NCBI RefSeq assembly: GCF_014654615.1
Contig: NZ_BNBB01000029.1
Location: 1-64,000 of the forward strand
From: Streptosporangium violaceochromogenes
GTDB taxonomy: Bacteria; Actinomycetota; Actinomycetes; Streptosporangiales; Streptosporangiaceae
Reading direction: 5' to 3'
DNA: 64,000 nt
The notes beneath the pieces were generated by a model. The model searched no databases. It was not told the origin of the DNA and saw only the letters and a list, made by a program, of their open reading frames with translations. The translations under genes and the position numbers were made by a program. Below, piece after piece: positions 42,720-54,839 of this stretch (the first letter of the stretch is position 1; every line of letters starts with the position of its first letter).

Positions 42720-43448
42720 TCAAATCACCCGGGCGAAATGGCTCTGCGGTTTGCGGACCACCATGCTGATCTCGTCGTGCGAGGCGGGCCGCCGCCCACG
42801 GGAGGCCGTCTCCACCGCCGAGCAGGCCAGGCGTGCCAGTCTGGCCAGAGGTCCGCTCAGCGCCGGCCCGCTGGTCGCGGTCACGTCGTCGGTCACCATC
42901 AGGCCGCGGGTCAGGCAGAAGGAGTGCATGCCCTCGCGCGAGGCCACGTTCCGGTAGAAGGGGCGCAAGGGGCCCACCGCGCCCTCCGGGGCGAACCTGG
43001 GCCACAGCGGCCGGCGCAGAATCGGGGGCAGCAGGCGGTCGCACGTTCCGTAGGCAGAGGTCCGGTCGCGCATGCGCAGCAGCAGCACGCCGCCGGGCCG
43101 CAGGCCGGTCAGCAGCCGGTCGAGCACCAGCTCGGGGTGTTCGAGCCGCTCCAGCAGGAACGACACGTGGACGACGTCGAAGGCGCGGGGCGGCACCGGC
43201 ACCGACCGCAGGTCCCCCAGCGTCCACGAGTCGAGATCCTTGCGTGCGGCCGTGCTCACCCGCAGTATGGGCAGGTCCTCGTCGATCCCGATGACCCGGG
43301 CCTCCACCTGCTCCAGATCCAGCGGATCCGGCGATCCGCACCCGGCGACCAGGATGTCGAGCCGACGGCCCGACCGCCCCGCCCACTGCTCGCGGATCCG
43401 CCGGCTGAACATGTCGTCTCGTGTGACGACCGATCGTGCCTCAGACAT
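42720..43448 (-). CDS. SAM-dependent methyltransferase, class I
   Basis: A protein of 242 residues with a Rossmann SAM site: DILVAGCGSPDPLDLE near residue 31, VIGIDED (acidic end of beta-2) and FDVVHVSFLLERLEHPELVL (motif around beta-4). The middle part GLRPGGVLLLRM is typical of methyltransferases that act on lipids or glycans. It lies alone upstream of the APS-kinase gene on the same strand, 81 bp away. Its link to the polysaccharide locus is only positional. It could methylate a sugar of the polymer. Confidence 0.75.
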   Translation of the reverse strand: MSEARSVVTRDDMFSRRIREQWAGRSGRRLDILVAGCGSPDPLDLEQVEARVIGIDEDLPILRVSTAARKDLDSWTLGDLRSVPVPPRAFDVVHVSFLLERLEHPELVLDRLLTGLRPGGVLLLRMRDRTSAYGTCDRLLPPILRRPLWPRFAPEGAVGPLRPFYRNVASREGMHSFCLTRGLMVTDDVTATSGPALSGPLARLARLACSAVETASRGRRPASHDEISMVVRKPQSHFARVI

Positions 43449-43602
43449 GTCACCGACAGTAGTCAATCCAGCACGATTCATCGCGCATTTCCCACTCGCC
43501 ACAGATGGCCGGTCGCCGTGCAAGTAGCCTTGGGGGAAACCCCCGTGCCGTGACGGCCCGGGGCCTGTCGTGTTGCCGTCGTGGGGCTGTGGGCGAATTC
43601 TG

Positions 43603-47172
<3,570 letters not shown>

Positions 47173-47199
47173 ACGCCGTCTGTTGTGAAGGGATCGCAT

Positions 47200-47820
47200 G
47201 TGAAGTCGACTCGAGTGCGCGTCATCCTGGCGGTCGCCGCCGCGGGAGTCGCGCTGACGGCCTGTTCCTCGGCGCAGGCGGGCGCCGCCGCCGTGGTGGG
47301 GGACGCGAGGATCAGCTCCGGCGAGCTGGATCGCAACGTCCGCGAGTACGAGAGCGCGCTGGCCAAGGTCAACGTCTCCGCGTCGCAACTGCAGTTCCCC
47401 GGCAGCGTCCCGCAGGTCGTGCTCTTCCAGCTCGCCTCGGCCAGGCAGTACACCCTGGTGGCCGAGAGCAAGGGCATCAGGGTCACCGACGCCGAGATCG
47501 ACCAGATGATCGCCGCCGCCGGCGGCGTGGACCGCTACGAGCAGCAGATGCTTCAGCAGGCCGTGCCCCCCTCGCAGGTGCGCGCCCACACCAAGGCGAC
47601 CCTCCTGCTGACCAAGCTCATGGCCAAGTACGGCGGCGGCACCGACGAGGCCGCCGTCAAGCGGGGCCAAGTGCAGGCGATCAAGGACCTGAACGCCGTG
47701 CCGATCACGTGGAACCCGCGCTACGGCACGCTCAACACGCAGCGCAGCGAGCAGCGGCCCGGCCTCTTCGCCGACGCCGGCCGCTTCGGCGCGGTCTCCG
47801 CCGCCGGGGAGGGTCGATAG
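47200..47820 (+). CDS. SurA N-terminal-like lipoprotein
   Basis: A lipoprotein signal peptide, VILAVAAAGVALTACSS, has a standard lipobox (LTAC) with the modified cysteine near residue 22. The remaining 185 residues resemble the helical N-terminal chaperone part of SurA/trigger-factor-like proteins (DARISSGELDRNVREY). No peptidyl-prolyl isomerase domain is seen. It may assist folding of exported proteins. The GTG at 47200 has AAGGGA at proper spacing. It sits between mfd and mazG, an arrangement common in actinobacteria. Confidence 0.8.
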   Translation: MKSTRVRVILAVAAAGVALTACSSAQAGAAAVVGDARISSGELDRNVREYESALAKVNVSASQLQFPGSVPQVVLFQLASARQYTLVAESKGIRVTDAEIDQMIAAAGGVDRYEQQMLQQAVPPSQVRAHTKATLLLTKLMAKYGGGTDEAAVKRGQVQAIKDLNAVPITWNPRYGTLNTQRSEQRPGLFADAGRFGAVSAAGEGR

Positions 47821-47829
47821 TCTCGGGGG
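47818..47829 (+). promoter_or_regulatory. Probable leaderless promoter of mazG
   Basis: TAGTCT (47818-47823), which includes the stop of the preceding gene, lies six bases before the mazG ATG. The GGGGG next to the ATG is too close to serve as a ribosome site. Confidence 0.4.
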
Positions 47830-48837
47830 ATGCCCCTGATCGTCGTCACCACCTCGCCCCGGGTCGCCCCGGGGCTGCTCAGCCGACGCGCCTGGCAGGT
47901 TCTTGAGGAGGGGCCGGTGCGCACCGCGTCGGCCGGCCACCCGCACCTGCCCCACCTCGCCGAGGCCGGGGTCGCGGTCGAGGTCGTCACCCCCGATCCG
48001 GCCGCGCTGGTGCGGGAGGCCGCGGCCGGGACCGTCGTGTGGCTGGAGGCCGACGAGGCGTTGATGCGCGCCGTCGGCCACGCCGCGCTGGCGCTCGACG
48101 AGCCGCCGGTGATCGAGGTGGTGCCCGGCTCGTACGACCTTCCCGGGGCGCGGCTGCTCGACCTGGTCGGGGTGATGGACCGCCTCCGGACCGACTGCCC
48201 GTGGGACGCCCGGCAGACCCACGAGTCGCTGGTCCCCTATCTCCTCGAAGAGGCCTACGAGGTGCTGGAGACCATCGAGGCCGGTGACTACCCCGCGCTG
48301 CGGGAGGAGCTCGGCGATCTGCTCCTTCAGGTGGTCTTCCACGCCAGGGTCGCCCGTGAGCGCCCCGGCGGTTTCGACGTCGACGACGTGGCCGACGGGA
48401 TCGTCTCCAAGCTCGTGCGTCGCCACCCGCACGTGTTCGCCGGCGTCAGGGTGGAGGGTGCGGAGGAGGTCGGTGACAACTGGGAGGCCATCAAGGCCGC
48501 CGAGCGCGCGGCCAAGAACGGCGGTGACGCCGGTTCGGCGCTGGACGGGGTCCCCACGGGGCAGCCCGCGCTCTCCCTGGCCGCCCAGCTGATCAGGCGC
48601 GCCGAGCGCGCCGGGGCTCCCGGCGAGCTGCTCACCGCCCCCTCCACCGAGACCGCCCCCTCCGGCGGGGCCGTCCTTTCCGGCGGGGACGGGGGAGACC
48701 TGGGGGCACGCCTGTTCGCGCTGGTACGGCAGGCGCACGAGGCGGGAGCCGACCCCGAGGCCGCGCTGCGCGCCGCCGCCCGCGCCTACCGTGACCGGGT
48801 ACGCGCCTGGGAGACCGGCGGATCGTCCGGCGCGTGA
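47830..48837 (+). CDS. mazG: Nucleoside triphosphate pyrophosphohydrolase MazG
   Basis: MazG hydrolyses NTPs, including damaged or signalling nucleotides, to NMP and pyrophosphate. The protein of 335 residues has an N-terminal tetrapyrrole-methylase-like remnant (1-105) and a MazG core with CPWDARQTHESLVPYLLEEAYEVLE and the metal motif ELGDLLLQVVFHA. The C-terminal part repeats some helices (DNWEAIKAAER). It stands before eno, the usual actinobacterial neighbour. Confidence 0.93.
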   Translation: MPLIVVTTSPRVAPGLLSRRAWQVLEEGPVRTASAGHPHLPHLAEAGVAVEVVTPDPAALVREAAAGTVVWLEADEALMRAVGHAALALDEPPVIEVVPGSYDLPGARLLDLVGVMDRLRTDCPWDARQTHESLVPYLLEEAYEVLETIEAGDYPALREELGDLLLQVVFHARVARERPGGFDVDDVADGIVSKLVRRHPHVFAGVRVEGAEEVGDNWEAIKAAERAAKNGGDAGSALDGVPTGQPALSLAAQLIRRAERAGAPGELLTAPSTETAPSGGAVLSGGDGGDLGARLFALVRQAHEAGADPEAALRAAARAYRDRVRAWETGGSSGA

Positions 48838-48935
48838 GACACGCGCGCACGGCGCGGGAGGCACGCGGCGGCGTGCCGCCGAGCGGTCCTCGATAGGCTT
48901 CTGCGGCAACTGTCCTGCGACTTTAGGAGCGCTTC

Positions 48936-50213
<1,278 letters not shown>

Positions 50214-50225
50214 TTTCGCGTCGTA

Positions 50226-50258
50226 CGGCTTGCGCCCGGTTTGGGTGGGCGCAGGCCG
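50226..50258 (+). terminator. Hairpin terminator after eno
   Basis: A 12-bp stem with one G-T pair (50226-50237 with 50247-50258) has a nine-base loop. It lies just after the eno stop. Confidence 0.6.
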
Positions 50259-50366
50259 TGCCGCGAGGTGGGCCGCCCCGGGTCCGGACGACGCCTCAGG
50301 GGGCGTCCGAGGGCTCTCGTGGGCGCGGGGGGAAGGTGATCGGCACGGCACGGACGGGGAGGACAC

Positions 50367-50774
50367 GTGGCGAGACGGCCGCAGCTGACGGGACGGGCCG
50401 CGGTCCTCGCGGTCGTGGTGTGCGCGATCGCGATGAGCCTCGCCTACCCGGTCAGGGAGTATGTCGCGCAGCGCCGCTACATCGCCCAGCTCGAACAGCA
50501 GCAGGCCAGGGAGCTGGCCGCGATCAGGGAGCAGGAGGAGCATCGCGAGCGGCTCATGAACCCCGACTACCGCACGAGGGTGGCCAGGGAGCGGCTCTTC
50601 TACTGCGACCCGGGCCAGAAGTGCTACGTCGTCATGAACGAGCGGCCCGCCCCGGGCAAGAGCGCCGCCGTGGCCAAGAAGGTCGTCAGGCCGCCGTGGT
50701 ACCAGACGCTGTGGAATTCGGTCGAGGCCGCCGACACCGGCGGCGGTACGAAGGCGACCGGGACGGAAAAGTGA
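50367..50774 (+). CDS. ftsB: Septum formation initiator FtsB/DivIC family
   Basis: A small bitopic membrane protein of 135 residues: a short basic N terminus, one helix (about 11-29, AVLAVVVCAIAMSLAYPV), a coiled coil (about 36-65, rich in Gln, Glu and Arg) and the conserved YRTRVARERLFYCDPGQK. It belongs to the divisome and links FtsL and FtsQ at the septum. GGGAGGA precedes the GTG. The order eno-ftsB-DUF501-ppx is conserved in actinobacteria. Confidence 0.92.
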   Translation: MARRPQLTGRAAVLAVVVCAIAMSLAYPVREYVAQRRYIAQLEQQQARELAAIREQEEHRERLMNPDYRTRVARERLFYCDPGQKCYVVMNERPAPGKSAAVAKKVVRPPWYQTLWNSVEAADTGGGTKATGTEK

Positions 50775-50838
50775 CGCCGATGCCCCCGCCTGCCTTTGGG
50801 TACCCTTGAGATCGTCTTTCAGGGGGGTGGCACGACAC

Positions 50839-51486
50839 ATGGTGGACGACCGCGACGTGGCGGCGGTGGAGCGGCAGCTCGGCCGGGCGCCCCGGGGGCT
50901 GCGGGCGGTGGCGCACCGCTGCCCGTGCGGGCTGCCCGACGTGGTGGAGACCGCGCCCCGGCTGCCCGACGGGTCGCCGTTCCCGACGCTGTTCTACCTC
51001 ACCTGCCCGAAGGCCGCCTCGGCCATCGGACGGCTGGAGACCTCGGGGATGATGCGCGACATGCAGGCCAGGCTCGCCGAGGATCCCGGCCTGGCCGAGG
51101 CCTACCGGCGGGCCCACGACGACTACGTCGCGCGCCGCGACCGGGCGGCGGCCGAGGAGGGCCTCGCGCCGTTGCCCCGGGACATGCAGAGCACCGGGGG
51201 CATGCCCTGGCGGGTCAAGTGCCTGCACGCCCTGGCCGGGCACGAGCTCGCCGTACCGGGGGGAAACCCGTTCGGCCGCGAGACCCTCGACGCGGTGGGT
51301 GAGTGGTGGGCCGCGGGCCCCTGCTGCCCCGAGCCGGAGGACGCCCCGCCGGAGGACGCCTCTCCGAAGGACGTTCCGTCGAAGGACGTCCCGCGGGCGG
51401 GCGGAAAGACGGAGGGCGGGTCCGGGCGGGGCCGTGCGGGCCGGCCCGGGAGGAAACCGACGAGCACTCACGAGGAGACCCTGTGA
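50839..51486 (+). CDS. DUF501 domain protein
   Basis: A 215-residue protein whose first 160 residues match the DUF501 family: AHRCPCGLPDVVETAPRL, FPTLFYLTCPKAASAIGRLE and GGMPWRVKCLHALAGHELA, with several conserved cysteines and histidines that could bind a metal. The last 50 residues are charged, repetitive and disordered. The function is not known. The stop overlaps the ppx start as GTGA, which suggests a joint role or at least coupled translation. Confidence 0.88.
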   Translation: MVDDRDVAAVERQLGRAPRGLRAVAHRCPCGLPDVVETAPRLPDGSPFPTLFYLTCPKAASAIGRLETSGMMRDMQARLAEDPGLAEAYRRAHDDYVARRDRAAAEEGLAPLPRDMQSTGGMPWRVKCLHALAGHELAVPGGNPFGRETLDAVGEWWAAGPCCPEPEDAPPEDASPKDVPSKDVPRAGGKTEGGSGRGRAGRPGRKPTSTHEETL

Positions 51487-52445
51487 CCCGTGTCGCCGCG
51501 ATCGACTGTGGCACCAACTCCGTCCGCCTGCTTGTCGCGGACGTCGAGGCCGGCACCCTGACCGACGTCGAGCGGCGAATGGAGATCGTCCGGCTGGGCC
51601 AGGGCGTGGACCGGACCGGCCGGCTGGCCCCGGAGGCCCTGGAGCGCACGTTCGCCGCGATGCGCGGCTACGCCGGGCTCATCGAACGCCACGGCGCCGG
51701 CGCCGTCCGCGTGGTGGCCACCAGCGCCACCAGGGACGCCGCCAACCGGCAGGACTTCGTGGCCGGGGTGCGCGAGATCTTCGGGGTTGAGCCCGAGGTG
51801 GTCACGGGAGCGGAGGAGGCCGAGCTGTCCTTCGTCGGGGCCACCCACGACCTGGTACGGCTCTCGCCGGAGACCGGCCTGCCCGCCCCGCACGGCACCC
51901 GGCCCCCCTATCTCGTCTTCGACATCGGCGGGGGCTCCACCGAGTTCGTCCTCGGCTCGACCCACATGGAGGCCGCGCTCTCGGTGGACATCGGCTGTGT
52001 CCGGCTGACCGAGCGGCACCTGCGGGGCGTGGCGGCCCCGCCGCCGCCCGAGGTGGTCGAGGCGATGGCCGCCGACATCGACGACGCGCTCGACCGGGTG
52101 GCGGAGAAGGTCCCGGTGGAGCGGGCGCTGACGCTGGTCGGGCTGGCGGGCTCCGTCACCACCGTCGCGGCCATGGTGCTTGACCTGCCCGAATATGACA
52201 CGCGCAGAATTCACCATTCACGAATTCCGGCAAATCGGGCGCACGATATCTCACGCCGCCTTCTGGAGATGACCCATGACGAACGGGCCGCGATTTCCGT
52301 CATGCACCCCGGGCGGGTCGACGTGATCGGGGCCGGAGCGCTCATTCTGGACCGGGTCCTTCAGCGGTATGGTTTCGCCGAAGTGGTCGCCAGTGAACGC
52401 GACATCCTCGACGGGATCGTGTGGTCCATGGTTAAGGTGTCATAA
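51483..52445 (+). CDS. ppx: Ppx/GppA exopolyphosphatase family protein
   Basis: An actin-fold phosphatase of 320 residues. It shows the phosphate-1 loop AAIDCGTNSVRLLVAD at residues 5-20, TSATRDAANRQDF, and the phosphate-2 loop FDIGGGSTEFVLG near residue 146. Family members shorten inorganic polyphosphate or remove the 5'-gamma-phosphate of pppGpp. Together with PPK1 and the CHAD protein in this window it could take part in polyphosphate turnover. It overlaps DUF501 by four bases. Confidence 0.93.
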   Translation: MTRVAAIDCGTNSVRLLVADVEAGTLTDVERRMEIVRLGQGVDRTGRLAPEALERTFAAMRGYAGLIERHGAGAVRVVATSATRDAANRQDFVAGVREIFGVEPEVVTGAEEAELSFVGATHDLVRLSPETGLPAPHGTRPPYLVFDIGGGSTEFVLGSTHMEAALSVDIGCVRLTERHLRGVAAPPPPEVVEAMAADIDDALDRVAEKVPVERALTLVGLAGSVTTVAAMVLDLPEYDTRRIHHSRIPANRAHDISRRLLEMTHDERAAISVMHPGRVDVIGAGALILDRVLQRYGFAEVVASERDILDGIVWSMVKVS

Positions 52446-52475
52446 GATCGAGCTATTCGGTTTATTGATGACGTA

Positions 52476-52505
52476 TTGAGAGATCCTTCCGTTCATGGTT
52501 AGGTA
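52476..52505 (+). promoter_or_regulatory. Promoter of the secreted repeat protein
   Basis: TTGAGA (52476-52481) and TAGGTA (52500-52505) are 18 bp apart, inside a locally AT-rich stretch after ppx. It would yield a leader of about 100 bases. Confidence 0.55.
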
Positions 52506-52535
52506 AAGACGCTTTAGCGAGGCTTTGCCGTGGGG

Positions 52536-52556
52536 CCCGGCACAGCCCGTGCCGGG
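52536..52556 (+). terminator. Hairpin in the leader of the secreted repeat protein
   Basis: CCCGGCAC (52536-52543) and GTGCCGGG (52549-52556) form an 8-bp stem with a five-base loop, 25-45 bases after the predicted transcription start. It may end ppx readthrough, protect the leader or attenuate transcription. Confidence 0.4.
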
Positions 52557-52610
52557 ACGGCAACCGCCTCCGGGGCGTTTTCCGCCTCCCAACGAACGGA
52601 GCATCCCCTC

Positions 52611-53714
52611 ATGAAGTCCGGACTAGCGCGCAGGCTGGCCGCGGTGAGAGCCGGCGCGGTCGTGCTGGCGACCATGGCCACCGTGGCGGCCGGTCTCGCG
52701 GCCTCGCCCGCGGCCGCCGACGCGTCCTCCCAGACGGCCGCCTCGGCCGTCGCCGCCCCGAGGCCCTCGGTCTCGGCCGGCACCCCCAAGGCGTCCCCCG
52801 CCGGCCATCGGGGCGCGTGCCCGGCCACGGTGACCTTCTCCTCGAAGATCAAGGTGAGGGCCGTCGCCGGAAAGACCACGGTCGCCTACCGCTGGCTGCG
52901 CGGAGACGGGTCCAAGAGCAAGGTCAAGACCTTCACCCTGCGGGGCGCGGGCACCAAGAGCGTCACGGTCAAGGAGAGCGCCACCTTCAGGGGCTCCGTC
53001 AAGGGCTGGCAGGCGCTCCAGGTCCTCGCGCCGCGTGCCGCCACCTCCGGCAGGGGCCACTTCCGCGTCTCCTGCGGCGGCGGTGACGACCGGGACGGGG
53101 GCAAGCGCGTCATCCGGCCCGGCGTCGGCGCGCGCCTCTGGGTCGACGAGGGCGACTGCCAGGCGGCCCTGATCGGCCGCATCACCGCCTCCGGCCCGAG
53201 CCGGGTGCACTACCGCTGGGTCGTCAACGGGGAGGTCGTCGACCACGGCGCCGTCCGCGTCGAGGGCTCGCGCAGGGTCGTCCACGTCATCAGGCCGCAC
53301 GAGAACCTGCGGGGCTGGGCCGTCCTGGAGGTCGTGGACCCGGTCCGCACCTCCTCCAACCGCGTCGGTTTCACGATCTGGTGCAGGGACGAGGCCCCGA
53401 AGGTCACCGCCACGGTCGGCGCTCCGGACGCCTATGAGGGCACCTGCCCGGTCACCCGCGCCTTCACCGGCACGATCGGCGTCTCGCACGGCCGCGGCAC
53501 CGTGAAGTACCGCTGGATCCGCGACGGCGTCGCCGGCGCCTGGCAGGAGGTCTCCTTCGGCGGTCACGGCCCCCAGACCGCCGTGGTGAGCGACTCCTGG
53601 AGCGCGACGGGGTCCGGGACGGCCAGGCGGGCCATCGAGGTCCTCAACGGCCCGGCCACCGGCACCGCCGAGGCCAAGGTGACCTGCAAGGCTCCCGCCG
53701 GCTCGCCCGCCTAG
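52611..53714 (+). CDS. Secreted protein with three Ig-like repeats
   Basis: A Sec signal peptide (basic start, hydrophobic core about residues 15-32, cleavage after ADA near residue 38) precedes an Ala/Pro linker and three related domains of about 90 residues. Each domain starts near a cysteine, has an F-x-G/S-x-I strand, a central YRW (AYRWLRGDG, HYRWVVNGE, KYRWIRDGV) and ends with a second cysteine (VSCG, IWCRD, VTCK). This predicts three beta-sandwiches each closed by one disulfide. No enzyme motif is seen. An adhesion or cell-wall-binding role is possible but unproven. GGAG precedes the ATG. Confidence 0.75.
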   Translation: MKSGLARRLAAVRAGAVVLATMATVAAGLAASPAAADASSQTAASAVAAPRPSVSAGTPKASPAGHRGACPATVTFSSKIKVRAVAGKTTVAYRWLRGDGSKSKVKTFTLRGAGTKSVTVKESATFRGSVKGWQALQVLAPRAATSGRGHFRVSCGGGDDRDGGKRVIRPGVGARLWVDEGDCQAALIGRITASGPSRVHYRWVVNGEVVDHGAVRVEGSRRVVHVIRPHENLRGWAVLEVVDPVRTSSNRVGFTIWCRDEAPKVTATVGAPDAYEGTCPVTRAFTGTIGVSHGRGTVKYRWIRDGVAGAWQEVSFGGHGPQTAVVSDSWSATGSGTARRAIEVLNGPATGTAEAKVTCKAPAGSPA

Positions 53715-53723
53715 GACGGGCGG

Positions 53724-53748
53724 CGGAGGCTCTCCCGAGGCGCCTCCG
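53724..53748 (+). terminator. Hairpin after the repeat protein gene
   Basis: CGGAGGC (53724-53730) pairs with GCCTCCG (53742-53748), with an 11-base loop. Confidence 0.45.
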
Positions 53749-53766
53749 GGACGAAAGTCAGGTCAG

Positions 53767-53800
53767 GGGCGGTGCCCGCATCCGGCGGGCGCCGCCCTTT
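53767..53800 (+). terminator. Strong intrinsic terminator before udgB
   Basis: A 13-bp stem with one T-G pair (53767-53779 with 53785-53797) and a five-base loop is followed by TTT. Confidence 0.65.
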
Positions 53801-53871
53801 CGCGTGCGCGGAGGGCTTCGCCGACCCGGCCCCCACCGTGCCCGTGCTCCCCCCGTGGCACGATCGAGGGC

Positions 53872-54669
53872 ATGAGCTGCGTTCCCCCGGGGTCCGGCTG
53901 GCCCGGTGACCCCGCCCTCCCGGACACCCCCGTCGCCCGCGATCCCGCCGAGGTGAGGAGACTGGCGGAGGCGAGCCGTACGCTCGGCGAGCTCACCGCC
54001 CGGCAGTCCGTCTGCCGGGCCTGCCCGCGCCTGGTCGAGTGGCGTGAGACGGTGGCCGAGGTCAAGCGGCGCGCGTTCGTCCAGGAGACCTACTGGGGAC
54101 GGCCCATCGCCGGCTGGGGGGAGGATCGGCCCGAGGTTCTCATCGTCGGCCTGGCGCCGGCGGCGCACGGGGGCAACCGTACCGGGCGGATCTTCACCGG
54201 GGACCGCAGCGGCGACTGGCTGTTCGCCTCGCTCCACCGCACGGGCTTGGCCGAGAAGGAGACCAGCGTGCACGCGGGGGACGGGCAGCGCCTCGTCGGC
54301 GCGCGGATGCTGGCGGCCGTCCGGTGCGCCCCGCCGGCCAACAGGCCCGAGCCGCGGGAGCGGGCGGCCTGCCTCCCCTGGCTGTCCCGGGAGGTGGCTC
54401 TGGTCGCCGAGAGCGTGCGGGTGGTGGTCGCGCTGGGAGGTTTCGCCTGGCAGGCGATCTGGCCGGCCCTGAAGGAGGCCGGGTACGTGCTGCCGCGTCC
54501 CCGCCCGATCTTCGGGCACGGCGCGGAGGCGGAGATCTTCCGGGAGGGCGGCTCCGCCCACCTCCTGGGGTGCTACCACCCCAGCCAGCAGAACACCTTC
54601 ACCGGACGGGTGACCGCTCGGATGCTCGACGACGTCTTCACCAGGGCGAACGTGCTGCGGCAGGTGTGA
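53872..54669 (+). CDS. udgB: Uracil-DNA glycosylase, family 5 (UdgB type)
   Basis: This base-excision repair enzyme removes uracil and some other deaminated bases. Iron-sulfur cysteines are visible (CRACPRLVEWR and later single Cys). Motif 1 reads GLAPAAHGGNRTGRIFTGD, in which the usual catalytic polar residue of other families is replaced by Ala, as in family 5. Motif 2 is HPSQQNTFTGR near the C terminus. The length of 265 residues fits UdgB. Its gene stands alone between terminators. Confidence 0.92.
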   Translation: MSCVPPGSGWPGDPALPDTPVARDPAEVRRLAEASRTLGELTARQSVCRACPRLVEWRETVAEVKRRAFVQETYWGRPIAGWGEDRPEVLIVGLAPAAHGGNRTGRIFTGDRSGDWLFASLHRTGLAEKETSVHAGDGQRLVGARMLAAVRCAPPANRPEPRERAACLPWLSREVALVAESVRVVVALGGFAWQAIWPALKEAGYVLPRPRPIFGHGAEAEIFREGGSAHLLGCYHPSQQNTFTGRVTARMLDDVFTRANVLRQV

Positions 54670-54795
54670 ATCAGGTCACATGGGAAACATTCCCCGAACT
54701 TCTCTCGGGAAGACGGGTAAAACTTGGCGTTTTGCAGAAAAAGTAGTCGAGTTGCGGGGGGTGGGCGTGGCGGATGGAGCGGGATGGACATATGC

Positions 54796-54813
54796 TTGTG
54801 AAAGCTTTCACAA
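54796..54813. promoter_or_regulatory. Rex (NADH/NAD+ redox) operator upstream of ndh
   Basis: TTGTGAAAGCTTTCACAA is a perfect 18-bp palindrome matching the Rex consensus TTGTGAA-N4-TTCACAA in actinobacteria. TATGCT (54791-54796) just before it is a likely -10 element, so Rex would block transcription start. The site ends 26 bp before the ndh GTG, which argues against earlier in-frame starts. Confidence 0.85.
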
Positions 54814-54839
54814 GGCTCGAAACAAAGGATGGCGCCCAA

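Noticed and set aside
25020..43448. Horizontally acquired island with integrase or tRNA attachment
   Set aside because: No integrase, transposase, tRNA or direct repeats were seen at the edges, and base composition looks like the flanks apart from two short promoter areas.
40863..43553. Plus-strand open frame of 896 codons across the TauE, cysC and methyltransferase genes
   Set aside because: All three minus-strand genes have clear family motifs, while this frame is repetitive Arg/Gly/Ala/Pro sequence.
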